The position numbers were made by a program, and so were the translations under genes. 64,000 bases of DNA, taken from Streptomyces sp. NBRC 110035. Its GTDB lineage: Bacteria > Actinomycetota > Actinomycetes > Streptomycetales > Streptomycetaceae. Each line of letters begins with the position of its first letter. Position 1 is the first letter of the stretch. A model generated the notes under the pieces. It was not told the origin of the DNA. It worked only from the letters and a program-made list of their open reading frames with translations, and searched no databases. Location of the stretch: NCBI RefSeq assembly GCF_000829695.1, contig NZ_BBNN01000030.1, positions 137,904 through 201,903 of the forward strand. The letters run 5' to 3'. Positions 33,746-42,593 of this stretch are shown piece by piece.

Positions 33746-35467
33746 ATGGCGAACCGCCAGCAGCCCAGCCCCATGCCGATCCACAAGTACGGCCGTTACG
33801 AGCAGGTCGACCTCCCCGACCGCACCTGGCCCGAGAAGCGGATCACCACCGCCCCCCGCTGGCTCTCCACCGACCTGCGCGACGGCAACCAGTCCCTGAT
33901 CGACCCCATGTCGCCCGCCCGCAAGCGCGCGATGTTCGACCTGCTGGTCGCGATGGGCTACAAGGAGATCGAGGTCGGTTTCCCGGCCTCCGGCCAGACC
34001 GACTTCGACTTCGTGCGCTCCGTCATCGAGGACCCGGACGCCATCCCCGAGGACGTCACGATCTCCGTACTGACCCAGGCCCGCGAGGACCTGATCGAGC
34101 GGACGGTCGAGTCCCTGAAGGGCGCCCACCGCGCCACCGTGCACCTGTACAACGCGACCGCGCCGGTCTTCCGCCGGGTCGTCTTCCGCGGCTCCAGGGA
34201 CGAGATCAAGCAGATCGCCGTCGACGGCACCCGGCTGGTCGTGGAGTACGCGGAGAAGCTGCTGGGCCCCGAGACGCACTTCGGCTACCAGTACAGCCCC
34301 GAGATCTTCACCGACACCGAGCTGGACTTCGCGCTGGAGGTCTGCGAGGCGGTGATGGACGTCCACCAGCCGGGTCCGGGCCGCGAGATCATCCTCAACC
34401 TGCCCGCGACGGTGGAGCGTTCCACGCCGTCCACGCACGCCGACCGCTTCGAGTGGATGGGCCGCCACCTGTCCCGCCGCGAGCACGTCTGCCTCTCCGT
34501 CCACCCGCACAACGACCGCGGTACGGCCGTGGCCGCCGCCGAGCTGTCCCTGATGGCCGGCGCCGACCGCGTCGAGGGCTGTCTGTTCGGGCAGGGCGAG
34601 CGCACCGGGAACGTCGACCTGGTCACCCTGGGCATGAACCTGTTCTCCCAGGGCGTCGACCCGCAGATCGACTTCTCCGACATCGACGAGATCCGTCGGA
34701 CGTGGGAGTACTGCAACCAGATGGAGGTCCACCCGCGCCACCCGTACGTGGGCGACCTGGTCTACACGTCCTTCTCCGGCTCCCACCAGGACGCCATCAA
34801 GAAGGGCTTCGACGCCATGGAGGCCGACGCGAAGGCCAGGGGCGTCACCGTCGACGACATCGAGTGGGCGGTGCCGTACCTGCCCATCGACCCCAAGGAC
34901 GTCGGCCGTTCCTACGAGGCCGTCATCCGCGTCAACTCGCAGTCCGGCAAGGGCGGCATCGCCTACGTCCTGAAGAACGACCACAAGCTGGACCTGCCCC
35001 GCCGGATGCAGATCGAGTTCTCGAAGATCATCCAGGCGAAGACGGACGCGGAGGGCGGCGAGGTCACACCGGCCGACATCTGGTCGGTGTTCCAGGACGA
35101 GTACCTGCCCAACCCGGACAACCCCTGGGGCCGCGTCCAGGTCAAGAACGGCCAGTCCACCACCGACCGGGACGGCGTCGACACGCTCACCGTCGAGGCC
35201 GCCGTCGACGGCGTCGACACCGTGCTGACCGGCACCGGCAACGGCCCGATCTCGGCGTTCTTCGAGGCCCTGCAGTCCCTCGGCATCGACGTACGCCTGC
35301 TCGACTACCAGGAGCACACGATGAGCGAGGGCGCCTCGGCGCAGGCCGCCTCGTACATCGAGTGCGCCGTCGGCGACAAGGTGCTGTGGGGCATCGGAAT
35401 CGACGCCAACACCACCCGCGCCTCGCTGAAGGCGGTCGTCTCGGCCGTCAACCGGGCGGCCCGCTGA
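33746..35467 (+). CDS. leuA: 2-isopropylmalate synthase
   Basis: The 573-residue protein is the long actinobacterial LeuA (LeuA2-type). Catalytic motifs are STDLRDGNQSL near residue 47 (metal-binding Asp) and SVHPHNDRGTAVAAAELSL near 250, with FGQGERTGNVDL. A C-terminal LeuA dimer/regulatory domain (about 430-573) mediates leucine feedback in the family. It condenses acetyl-CoA with 2-oxoisovalerate, the first committed step to leucine. A leucine-rich leader peptide upstream implies attenuation, and a 13-bp hairpin with a short T run terminates it. Confidence 0.96.
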   Translation: MANRQQPSPMPIHKYGRYEQVDLPDRTWPEKRITTAPRWLSTDLRDGNQSLIDPMSPARKRAMFDLLVAMGYKEIEVGFPASGQTDFDFVRSVIEDPDAIPEDVTISVLTQAREDLIERTVESLKGAHRATVHLYNATAPVFRRVVFRGSRDEIKQIAVDGTRLVVEYAEKLLGPETHFGYQYSPEIFTDTELDFALEVCEAVMDVHQPGPGREIILNLPATVERSTPSTHADRFEWMGRHLSRREHVCLSVHPHNDRGTAVAAAELSLMAGADRVEGCLFGQGERTGNVDLVTLGMNLFSQGVDPQIDFSDIDEIRRTWEYCNQMEVHPRHPYVGDLVYTSFSGSHQDAIKKGFDAMEADAKARGVTVDDIEWAVPYLPIDPKDVGRSYEAVIRVNSQSGKGGIAYVLKNDHKLDLPRRMQIEFSKIIQAKTDAEGGEVTPADIWSVFQDEYLPNPDNPWGRVQVKNGQSTTDRDGVDTLTVEAAVDGVDTVLTGTGNGPISAFFEALQSLGIDVRLLDYQEHTMSEGASAQAASYIECAVGDKVLWGIGIDANTTRASLKAVVSAVNRAAR

Positions 35468-35490
35468 ACAGCCGCTCCGAGGGTTCCGAC

Positions 35491-35522
35491 GGCCCCGCCC
35501 GCCACCTCCGGCGGGCGGGGCC
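35491..35522 (+). terminator. leuA terminator
   Basis: GGCCCCGCCCGCC (35491-35503) and GGCGGGCGGGGCC (35510-35522) form a perfect 13-bp stem with a 6-base loop, 24 bases after the leuA stop, followed by cgtcgttt. Confidence 0.85.
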
Positions 35523-35650
35523 CGTCGTTTACCGGCCAAATCCCGTGGAGATCACGGAAAGGTCTCGCCCGGGGTGCTGACTCGGCCTCACCGATGTGGC
35601 TAACATCACGGGGGCGCGGCGATGAGGCCGGGGCGATGTGGAGGTGCGAC

Positions 35651-36352
35651 GTGCTGCCAGGACGGGGACCCGACGGCCGTGCCGCTGTGGCCAGACTTTC
35701 GCGCCTGCTGGGTACCCGGACCGCGTGGACGGCCGTGGGCGACGGCGAGTTCTTCTGCCCCGGCTGCGGCGGCGACCGCAACTACCGGCGGCTGACCGGA
35801 CAGCGCCGCTTCGCCCTCCTCGGCGTGCCCGTGGCGCCCCGCGGCACGACCGGCCCGGTCGTCGAATGCGCCGCCTGCCGCCGCCACTTCGGCACCGACG
35901 TCCTGGACCACCCCACCACCACCCGTTTCTCCGCGATGCTCCGCGACGCCGTGCACACCGTCGCCCTCGCGGTCCTGGCCGCGGGCGGCACCTGCGCGCG
36001 CGCCTCCCTGGAGACCGCCGTGACCGTCGTCCGCGCGGCCGGCGTCGACGACTGCACACGGGACCAGCTGGCGGCCCTCGTCGAGGCGCTGGCCGCCGAC
36101 ACCGGCCGCTTCACCGGTGAGCCCTGCGCGGCGGGCCTCGCCATCGAACTGCACGAGGCCCTCGACCCGCTGGCCCCGCACCTCTCCGCCCCCGGCCGCG
36201 AATCGATCTTCCTCCAGGGTGCCCGCATCGCCCTCGCCGACGGCCCCTACACCCCCGCCGAACGCGACACCCTGGCCACCGTCGGCGCCGCCCTCACCCT
36301 CTGCGCGACGGACGTGACCCGCCTGCTGACGGTGGCCCGGACGCCGTCCTGA
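35651..36352 (+). CDS. TerB-like protein with N-terminal zinc ribbon
   Basis: This 233-residue protein is chosen to start at GTG 35651, seven bases after GGAGG; longer versions from ATG 35594 or 35636 are open. Near residue 35, FCPGCGGDRNY, and later ECAACRRHFGTD give a CxxC...CxxC zinc ribbon. The second half is a TerB-like helical domain split by a variable segment, ending ALADGPYTPAERDTLATVGAAL. TerB-domain proteins are associated with metal/stress responses and membrane complexes in tellurium-resistance systems, but isolated copies like this have no proven role. It follows leuA conservatively in Streptomyces. Confidence 0.78.
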   Translation: MLPGRGPDGRAAVARLSRLLGTRTAWTAVGDGEFFCPGCGGDRNYRRLTGQRRFALLGVPVAPRGTTGPVVECAACRRHFGTDVLDHPTTTRFSAMLRDAVHTVALAVLAAGGTCARASLETAVTVVRAAGVDDCTRDQLAALVEALAADTGRFTGEPCAAGLAIELHEALDPLAPHLSAPGRESIFLQGARIALADGPYTPAERDTLATVGAALTLCATDVTRLLTVARTPS

Positions 36353-36383
36353 CCGCGTCCCGACCGCCCTGGCCGGGCCCGGC

Positions 36384-36932
36384 TCAGTGGAGGCCGGTGA
36401 GCCCGAGGTGCATGACCAGGCGGTCCTGACCGGGGCCGAAGCAGTCCCGGCGCAGCCCGGCGTCGGGGTGCTCGAGGCGAAAGCCCAGGGACCGGTAGAG
36501 CAGGATGGCCGCGCGGTTGGCGGGTTCCATCGTCAGCCGGACCTGTTCGATGCCGCTCCCGCGCAGCCGCGCCAGGACCTCCACCATCGGCTCCCGGCCC
36601 AGTCCGTGACGGCGGCGCTCCTCGGCCACGCACAGGCCGAGGATCCAGCTCTCCCGGTTGAGCGCCGTGGTCGCGGCCAGGACGTAGCCGCGCAGGCGTC
36701 CCCCGCCGTCGTCGAGGACCAGGAGATGCTCGGCGTACATGTCGTAGAGCTGGCGGAACAGGAACGCGGGGTACGCGACCTCCTGGAAGACCGCCTCGTC
36801 GAGCCGTCGGAGCTCGGGCAGGTCGGACTCCTGTGCCGTCCGCAGGACCAGAGGCCGCGGATCGGGGAACGGGCCGGGCTCCCCCGGGAACCGGCGGCGG
36901 TCCAGGGCGTGCTCCAGCGGTTCGGCGGTCAT
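36384..36932 (-). CDS. GNAT-family N-acetyltransferase
   Basis: The 182-residue protein starts at ATG 36932 behind GAGGG; an upstream ATG (36977) is possible. The acetyl-CoA-binding loop is seen in LCVAEERRRHGLGREPMVEV, followed by LTMEPANRAAILLYRSLGFR, a typical GNAT C-terminal half. The substrate is unknown. It converges with the terB-like gene and is divergent from the decayed 37.3 kb locus, with which it may share the intervening 390-base regulatory region. Confidence 0.85.
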   Translation of the reverse strand: MTAEPLEHALDRRRFPGEPGPFPDPRPLVLRTAQESDLPELRRLDEAVFQEVAYPAFLFRQLYDMYAEHLLVLDDGGGRLRGYVLAATTALNRESWILGLCVAEERRRHGLGREPMVEVLARLRGSGIEQVRLTMEPANRAAILLYRSLGFRLEHPDAGLRRDCFGPGQDRLVMHLGLTGLH

Positions 36933-37070
36933 GCCACCCTCAGTCGGGACGTGCGGAACGTTCGGATGCGTGGACATGCGGACGACAGGCGAACGCGCAG
37001 CCGTCAACACCGGCAGCCCTGCGGAGGCTCATCCCTGAGAGTGAGGGCCCCGGTGGCGACCGGTTGCTTC

Positions 37071-37116
37071 AACTCGCTACAGCGGGCGTCAAACTCGCTC
37101 CCAGCAAGGGCGAGTT
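37071..37116. promoter_or_regulatory. Three AACTCGC half-sites between the GNAT and methyltransferase-like genes
   Basis: AACTCGC occurs at 37071-37077 and 37092-37098 as direct repeats 21 bases apart, and its complement GCGAGTT at 37110-37116 as an inverted copy. The spacing of two helical turns suits a protein-binding site. The rest of 36933-37325 shows no gene. Confidence 0.5.
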
Positions 37117-37325
37117 GTGTTTTGTCGGCGAAGTGCTGACGTGCGCCTGCCGTGCGCCTCTTCGTCCGGGGCTGGCCGGATTCCCGGCTCTCCTGGTGTT
37201 CTGCACCGGTTTACCGTGCGAATACCGGCAGACTCTGCTCCACCTGCCGACGTCCGCGAGGACAGGCGTGCGGAGGGCAGGGTTTTGTCCGGTACCGACG
37301 GGACAGGGAACACGACAGGGCGATG

Positions 37326-38398
37326 ATGGATCGCAACGCCGACGCGCCGTGGGCGCAGTTCGATCCCGAGGTCTACGTCGACCTCAACTACCGCACTCCG
37401 CTCGAAGTCGATCTGCTGATCGTGCGGTTGATGCGCGATTACTTCGGCAGGTGCTTCGTCGGCGGGGTCCCGGACCCGATGCGGGGTGTCGACGTCGGCG
37501 CGGGCGCGAACCTCTATCCGGGCCTGGCCATGCTCCCGTGGTGCGAGAAGATCGTCCTGCTCGAGTACGCGCAGCCGAACGTCGAGTACCTGGAGCGGCA
37601 GACGTCTCCCAAGGGCTACGACGAGGCCTGGGACGCGTTCTGGAACGAGCTGAGCGAGGCTCCCGCGTACGCCGCCGTCGAACCGAAGGGCCGCCTGGCC
37701 CTGTTGCCCGGCGACACCGGCGGCGGCGAGTTCGTCACCGGCGAGGAGACCCTCGACCGGTGCGTCGACCTCCTGCTCCGGCTGAACGGCGAGTTCGACC
37801 TGACCGTGGTGGACCTCAGCGCCGGCCGCAGCTACGCCGTGGACATGGTCCTGGCGGCCACCGCCCACCCCCGGATGCGGTACGTGCCCTTCCGCTGGCT
37901 CGTCTTCCACCGCTGGACCCGGCAGCACGTGATCGCCGCCGCCTGGCAGCCGCCCAGGGAGACCGCGGCCCGCCGCCACTCCGTCTTCCTCGACGTCGAA
38001 CTCTGGAGCGAGGCACCCGACGGACAGCGCACCTGGTCCTGCCCCTTCCTCGCCGCGGTGTGGCAGCTCGCCCGCCTGGGCCTGTTGCGCACCGGGGGGC
38101 GAGGCCGTCCTGACGCCCCGGCCGCACACCGCCGACGGCTTCCCCGAGGACTGGGACGAACTGCCCCCGCTGATCCGGCTCAACCCCCGGGCGGACCCGT
38201 TCGCCGCCTACCGGACCTGCTCGGTGGTGCCCAACCGGTTCCTGCCCGTCGAGCACGCCGTCCGCGTCGTCCTCGACCAGACCGAGGTGGACCCCGAGGC
38301 CCTGAGCCAGGTCGCCCGCCGGTCCGCCGGCGAGAGGATGACCGTCCCCGACCCGGTCGCCGACCGCGTCTCCTACGTCTTCCACGCGGGGCCGTGAC
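37326..38398 (+). pseudogene. In-frame mosaic of three SCO2522-2525-type genes, then frameshifted
   Basis: Residues 1-125 match the start of the SCO2525-family SAM-dependent methyltransferase (WAQFDPEVYVDLNYRTP, RGVDVGAGANLYPGLAMLP), which stops mid-fold. The text then switches to the later part of the SCO2523-family variant P-loop protein (LALLPGDTGGGEF, VDLSAGRSYA, WLVFHRWTRQHVIAAA) with no Walker A. From about 37970 it reads LDVELWSEAPDGQRTWSCPF, resembling the C-terminus of the SCO2522 family. A run of six G at 38094-38099 shifts the frame; removing one G restores DELPPLIRLNPRA...FLPVEHAV to the TGA at 38396. SCO2524-like sequence is absent. Family names are from memory. It is two deletions plus a frameshift, or an assembly collapse. 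Confidence 0.72.
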
Positions 38399-39412
38399 AT
38401 GGGGCCGGCAACGACCGCCCCGCGTGTCGTGCTCGCCTGCGGCGAGGTCCGCACCTCACTGCTGCCGGTCCTGCAGGCCCTCGACAGCCGGGCCGCCGCC
38501 CAGTTCCTGGCACTGCGCGCCGACGAACGCGTCCTGCTCTCCGAACGCCCCAACCCCTACGGGCGCTCGCCCGACACCCTGACCGGCGTCGACTGCCCCC
38601 TGCCCAGCGCCGACGGCGCCCGGGTCCGCGCCGTCGGCACGGTCCCCGCACGGGCCGTCCTCACCGAGGGGCGCCTGCTGCAGGCCTCCGCGTACTTCAG
38701 GGTGCCCGCCGGCGGTCCGGGCCACCGGCGGCCGTGGGGCCAGTACCTGGTACGGCCAGGGGTGGTCGAGCCGTTCGGGAAGCTGCCCCGCGAGGCGGTG
38801 GCCGAGGGTGTGCTGAGCGGCGGGCGGCACGGCGATCTCGACGTCGGCCTGATCGCGGACGGACTGCACACCCGGCTGCTGCGCCACCCCCTGCTCGACC
38901 ACCGGCCGCCCCTGAGGTCCCGCCCCACCCGGCTCCGCTGGGTGGCCCTGCCCGCGGACCCGGGCGCCGGCCCCTCGGTCGAACGGTTCACCCTCGCCGA
39001 GGACGAGCTGCGCACCGTCCGGCTCCGGGTGCCCGAGGGCACCCCCGGCGACAGGATCGCCGGGCTCTGCGACGACCTCGCCCTGCACGACTGGCTGCTC
39101 ACCACCGTGGTCCGCATCCTCGACGGCATCCGGCCGCTGCGGGCACCGCCCGCCCGGCGCCCGCAGCGGCCGGGAGCGGCGGAGGAGCATCCCGCCGTGG
39201 TCCGGGTGCTGCGGCCCGCCGTCGACCATCTGCTGCATCTGTGGATGCCCCGGGCCCGGGTCGCGCAGGACCTGGCCCCGCTCTGGGACGCGCTGGAGGA
39301 ACGGCCCGGCTTCTCCCGGCAGTGGCACAACCTCGTACAGCGCGTCCGTGACCAGCTGACCCTGCACGCGATCCCCTCCCCCCCCACCGGGAGGGGGGCC
39401 ATGGGGCCCTGA
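38399..39412 (+). CDS. SCO2521-family protein of unknown function
   Basis: The 337-residue protein starts at ATG 38399, directly after the restored stop of the mosaic gene. It opens with RVVLACGEVRTSLLPVLQAL and contains RPNPYGRSPDTLTGVDCPLP-like text near residue 55, which I associate with the SCO2521 family. No catalytic motif, signal peptide or membrane helix is obvious. In other Streptomyces it is encoded beside the methyltransferase, variant P-loop and two further proteins, so it probably belongs to that uncharacterised pathway. Here it is the only intact member, so its partners are missing or broken. The tail ends in a Pro/Gly-rich stretch. Confidence 0.7.
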   Translation: MGPATTAPRVVLACGEVRTSLLPVLQALDSRAAAQFLALRADERVLLSERPNPYGRSPDTLTGVDCPLPSADGARVRAVGTVPARAVLTEGRLLQASAYFRVPAGGPGHRRPWGQYLVRPGVVEPFGKLPREAVAEGVLSGGRHGDLDVGLIADGLHTRLLRHPLLDHRPPLRSRPTRLRWVALPADPGAGPSVERFTLAEDELRTVRLRVPEGTPGDRIAGLCDDLALHDWLLTTVVRILDGIRPLRAPPARRPQRPGAAEEHPAVVRVLRPAVDHLLHLWMPRARVAQDLAPLWDALEERPGFSRQWHNLVQRVRDQLTLHAIPSPPTGRGAMGP

Positions 39413-39496
39413 CCGGGCACCGGTCAACCGCCGGACCCCGCCCCACGCACAGGTGCGCACCCCGATCCGACGTGTATCCCAACGGGGGAGAGCGAG

Positions 39497-40728
39497 ATGA
39501 GCACGGCACCATCACCCGAGTCCGAGGGCACCCGGCCCGACCCCGGCCCGGCGGTCCCCGCACCGGCGGGCCCGCCGGGCGAACCGGGCGGCACGGCGTC
39601 ACCCCCTCCGGCCGTCGCACCGGACGTGACGAGCGTGCCGGACGAGCCCCCCGATCCGGACCCGTGGACGCGTCGGCTGTCGGCCGGGCCGGTCCTCGGC
39701 CTCCTCGTCCGGGGCGTCGCCGCGCTGCTGGCCCCGGACGCCGGTGCGGCCAGGCAGCTGGCCGCCGCCGCACTCTGCGCCGGCGGTGCCGTGGCCCTCC
39801 AGTACCTCCTCGCCCCGCCCCGCGGGGCGCGGGGGCGGAAGCGGCGGGCGGAGCGCGCACTGGCCGAGACCGCCGCCACCGTGCACCACACCGTGCGAGA
39901 CGGCCTCCAGCGGTACGACGACGACCTGCGGACCGGTCTCGCCCGGCACGCGGAGGACCTGCGGACCGGTCTCGCCCGGCACAGCGAGGACATGAAGCAC
40001 CTGGTCGAGAGCCGTTTCGCCCAACTGGACCGGCCCCCGCAGCCCTACCCGCCGCTGGACCGGGTCCGCATGGACGGCCTGCCCGAACTGGCCCAGCGCT
40101 TCGCCGACGTCCTGGCGCCCGGATCCCCGCTCCTCTACTCGTTCATCCGGCTGGAGATGCAGCGGGTGATCGGGCACATGTCCGCGCTCACCCGGCTGAG
40201 CGTGGAGAGCCACGGGGAGAACCACGACTGGATGCTCACCCTCACCCATGTCGCGGAGCAGTCCATCTGCGCCATCAGTACGTCCGTCGACCGGGAGTTC
40301 TGGAACAGCGAACCGGCCGGCCGCTACCTCGACGCGCAGAAGCAGGCGATCGAGGAGCACGGGGTGCCCGTACGGTGCCTGTTCCTGCTGGAGAGCGCCC
40401 GTGACTCGACGACCGGCTGCTGCGGCTGTGCGACGAGCAGGAGGCACTGCGCATCGAGGTGCGTGTGGCGGTGCTGCCCGAACTGCCGCCGCACATCCAG
40501 CGCGGCCACGCCAACGACTTCATCGTCTACGACGAGGAGGTGTCCTTCGAGATCGAGCAGGACCTGCGCGACGTCAACGTCAGGACCCGGCTCATCGCCC
40601 ACCCCGACCATGTCCAGGACCAGATGAAGCGTTTCTGGAAGCTCTGGGAGGCGGGGATGGGCATCCGCGAACTGGAGGTGCGGGTCGACGACGAGGAGGA
40701 CGGCACCTGGATGGTCGACCGCACCTGA
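39497..40728 (+). pseudogene. Membrane-anchored coiled-coil protein, frameshifted
   Basis: A Pro-rich N-terminus precedes two hydrophobic stretches (VLGLLVRGVAALLAPDAG; LAAAALCAGGAVALQYLLA) and a long charged coiled coil that includes a 33-base tandem duplication (DLRTGLARHAE / DLRTGLARHSE near 39955). A conserved-looking globular domain follows (SFIRLEMQRVIGHMSALTRL, STSVDREFWNSEPAGRYLD). At about 40402 the frame breaks; the missing part resumes one frame over as DDRLLRLCDEQEALRIEVRV and runs to the TGA at 40726. One base is missing. I do not recognise the domain. It sits just after the SCO2521-type gene and may belong to the same locus. Confidence 0.72.
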
Positions 40729-40785
40729 GCTGCCGTACGCGGGACGGGTGCCACGCCCTCCCCGCGTTCCCTGTCCCACCTCGCG

Positions 40786-41070
40786 TCAGAGGGCGTGCTG
40801 CAGCCAGCGCTGGATCGTGCTGTTGATGTTGCCGGGCAGGGCGCTGAGCCGGTCGATGGCCTCGCGGTCCTCGGGCAGCGGCGGGATACCGGCGGCGGTC
40901 AGGGCCGCGTGGAGCTCCAGCCGCCGCCGGTCCTGCGGATCGATGCCGATGTCCAGCCGCTCCACCGGCTGCGGCGGCGCGATCGGGAAGTCGCCGTAGG
41001 CGCTCCCGTCGAAGGCGTACGGGTCGACGTAGGTGTGGTGGGGGCCGTACTCGTACGAGGTGGCGGTCAC
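40786..41070 (-). CDS. Small protein of unknown function (94 aa)
   Basis: GTG 41070 is chosen, seven bases after GGAG (minus strand TTTGGAGACCGAC). The sequence is aromatic and acidic at the start (TSYEYGPHHTYVDPYAF), then PIAPPQPVERLDIGIDPQDR, then a helical C-terminus LPEDREAIDRLSALPGNINS. No signal peptide, membrane helix or known domain is visible. It converges with the frameshifted membrane gene. The quality of the ribosome binding site and non-random composition support a real gene; no function can be offered. Confidence 0.6.
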   Translation of the reverse strand: MTATSYEYGPHHTYVDPYAFDGSAYGDFPIAPPQPVERLDIGIDPQDRRRLELHAALTAAGIPPLPEDREAIDRLSALPGNINSTIQRWLQHAL

Positions 41071-41233
41071 GTCGGTCTCCAAAGAATCGCGGTCCTACCT
41101 CACAGGAGACCGTCCCGGAGCCCGCCACGGCTGTAGCCCCGCCGAAGCGTCATGCCAACGGCGTCATCGCCGGGTCATCCTCCGATCGGACCAACCGCCT
41201 GGCGTTAAAGCGGGAGTTGGGAGGAACCCGGCG

Positions 41234-41361
41234 CAGGGGGAAGCCGCGTATCCGCACGCTTCCCCCTGTGTACCCACTAAGGCGTGAAACCTCACGCAAC
41301 CGTACAACCACCCGGCGTCCGCACGGGTTGTACACCCGCACCACACGGACGAAATCCGTCC
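41234..41361. repeat. Cluster of four perfect stem-loops
   Basis: Within 130 bases lie CAGGGGGAAGC / GCTTCCCCCTG (41234-41244, 41258-41268), GCGTGA / TCACGC (41283-41288, 41293-41298), GTACAACC / GGTTGTAC (41302-41309, 41326-41333) and ACGGA / TCCGT (41345-41349, 41355-41359). The region is otherwise gene-free. The first could be a terminator; the 8-bp GTACAACC dyad looks more like an operator. Confidence 0.7.
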
Positions 41362-41429
41362 GGGCCGCCGCCCCGACGGCCAGGACGGGGCGCGCCCCGC
41401 GGGGAGGGGCGGCGTCTGCGACAGCACCG

Positions 41430-41860
41430 TGCGCCGCCGCGTCACGGCCGCGGTGCGGCCGAGCCGGTGGGCCGTGATCGCCGGCCCGCCCGCAAAGGCG
41501 CGCGGCACCGTCTCGTGCAGCGCCACCCCGTGCACGGGCCCTGTGGCGCCCCGAGGACCTGAGCCCTGTCCGGGCGCTCCTTGACCGGTTCCCCGATGTG
41601 CTCGTCGGCGGCCGACGGGTTGCCTGCCGGGAACATCGTCCGCGCGTCCTCCCGCGTTTGCAGGAGTCCGGGAACCACCGCCGGTACGTACTCGCGGATT
41701 TCCTTCGCCGGTCGCTCCGGTCCGGCTGCGGGTGAAAAGTGCTCCGTGTGCGTCTGGTCCTTGATGGGGCTGCGCCGCATCCGTTCGGGAATGCCGCCGG
41801 TGTGCAGTGTGCTGTCGATCCGCCGGGCCACGTCCCGCGGCGGGTTTGCGAACTGCCTGT
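41430..41860 (-). pseudogene. Degraded XRE/DUF5753-type regulator
   Basis: On the minus strand one frame reads NPPRDVARRIDSTLHTGG, then KEIREYVPAVVPGLLQTRED, which is the DUF5753 signature of Streptomyces helix-turn-helix regulators. A second frame continues VHGVALHETVPRAFAGGPA, the following DUF5753 motif. The frames differ, the HTH domain and the C-terminal third are missing, and no start is found. Intact genes of this kind encode about 280 residues and usually lie beside a small DUF397-like gene. The flanks 41071-41429 and 41861-42123 hold no other gene. Confidence 0.75.
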
Positions 41861-42123
41861 TCGAATCGCCCGATGCGGCCGTCCGGCACGCACACCCGCG
41901 TCCCCGGCTCCACCTGTGTGAACACCGGCTCCTCCCGGCGTCACTCCGGTTCCGCGCCGGAGAACTCCCGTGCCGTCCGGCGTGAACCGTTGGCCATTGT
42001 CGATCCCTTTCCCAGCCCCTTTGTGCGGCCCTTTTCCCGTGGAGCACAAACCTCTTCCGAGTGTAGGTTCCGGCAGGCACCTCAAGGAGCATAAGCGTGA
42101 AAGCCGAAAAGGAGGGGAGCAGG

Positions 42124-42333
42124 GTGAAGGAACGGCACTCGGCGCTCTGCGTCGAAGAAGCGGAGGACGTGGTGAAAGAATTGCGGGCGTTACTCGTGAA
42201 GACCGGAATTTTTCTGCCGTCACTGGGGCTGGACCCGGTGAGTCTTGCGCGGGAGGCGCCCCGCACGCTCGCCGAGCGGGGGCGGTGCTCCGCGGAGACC
42301 GCGCGGCGGCTCGCGGCCGCGGTGGCGAAGTGA
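42124..42333 (+). CDS. Small conserved-looking protein (69 aa), first of a coupled pair
   Basis: GTG 42124 lies just after AGGAGGGGAG. The sequence begins KERHSALCVEEAEDVVKELR and ends in FLPSLGLDPVSLAREAPRTL and GRCSAETARRLAAAV, a pattern I have seen in many small Streptomyces proteins next to DUF5753 regulators. It appears all-helical and cytoplasmic. Its stop overlaps the next start (GTGA), giving tight coupling. It diverges from the dead regulator across a promoter region; the pair may be what that regulator once controlled. Confidence 0.7.
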   Translation: MKERHSALCVEEAEDVVKELRALLVKTGIFLPSLGLDPVSLAREAPRTLAERGRCSAETARRLAAAVAK

Positions 42334-42545
42334 AACCGCCGGTCGGGGTGTACGTCGTGGACACCCGGACCGAGCGGATCGGCATCGTGATGGGACACGA
42401 GGGGCCCTACATCCAGCTGAGACCGTACGGCGGGGGCCGGGAGTGGGACGCCGAGCCGGTCGCGGTGCGGCAGGCGACCCCCGCCGAGCGGCTGCGCGCG
42501 GCGACCGCGTACGCCAACGCGCGCAGCCGGGGTGAGCTGCCTTGA
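42330..42545 (+). CDS. Small conserved-looking protein (71 aa), second of a coupled pair
   Basis: GTG 42330 overlaps the previous stop by four bases. The sequence reads GVYVVDTRTERIGIVMGHEG then YIQLRPYGGGREWDAEPVAV, suggesting a small beta-barrel like an SH3 or PRC fold, and ends in a helix (TPAERLRAATAYANARS). Similar small proteins, from memory, are multicopy in Streptomyces and accompany the preceding helical protein and DUF5753 regulators. Function unknown; together they resemble an uncharacterised regulator-plus-partners cassette. Confidence 0.7.
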   Translation: MKPPVGVYVVDTRTERIGIVMGHEGPYIQLRPYGGGREWDAEPVAVRQATPAERLRAATAYANARSRGELP

Positions 42546-42593
42546 CGCCGGACCCGGGGCCCGCCGGCTTCGCGCGTACGCGAGAATGGGCGC

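Noticed and set aside
41860..41890. A tRNA T-loop-like gttcgaatc
   Set aside because: The flanking bases cannot form a T-stem and no acceptor or anticodon arm is present. It lies in regulator remnant DNA.
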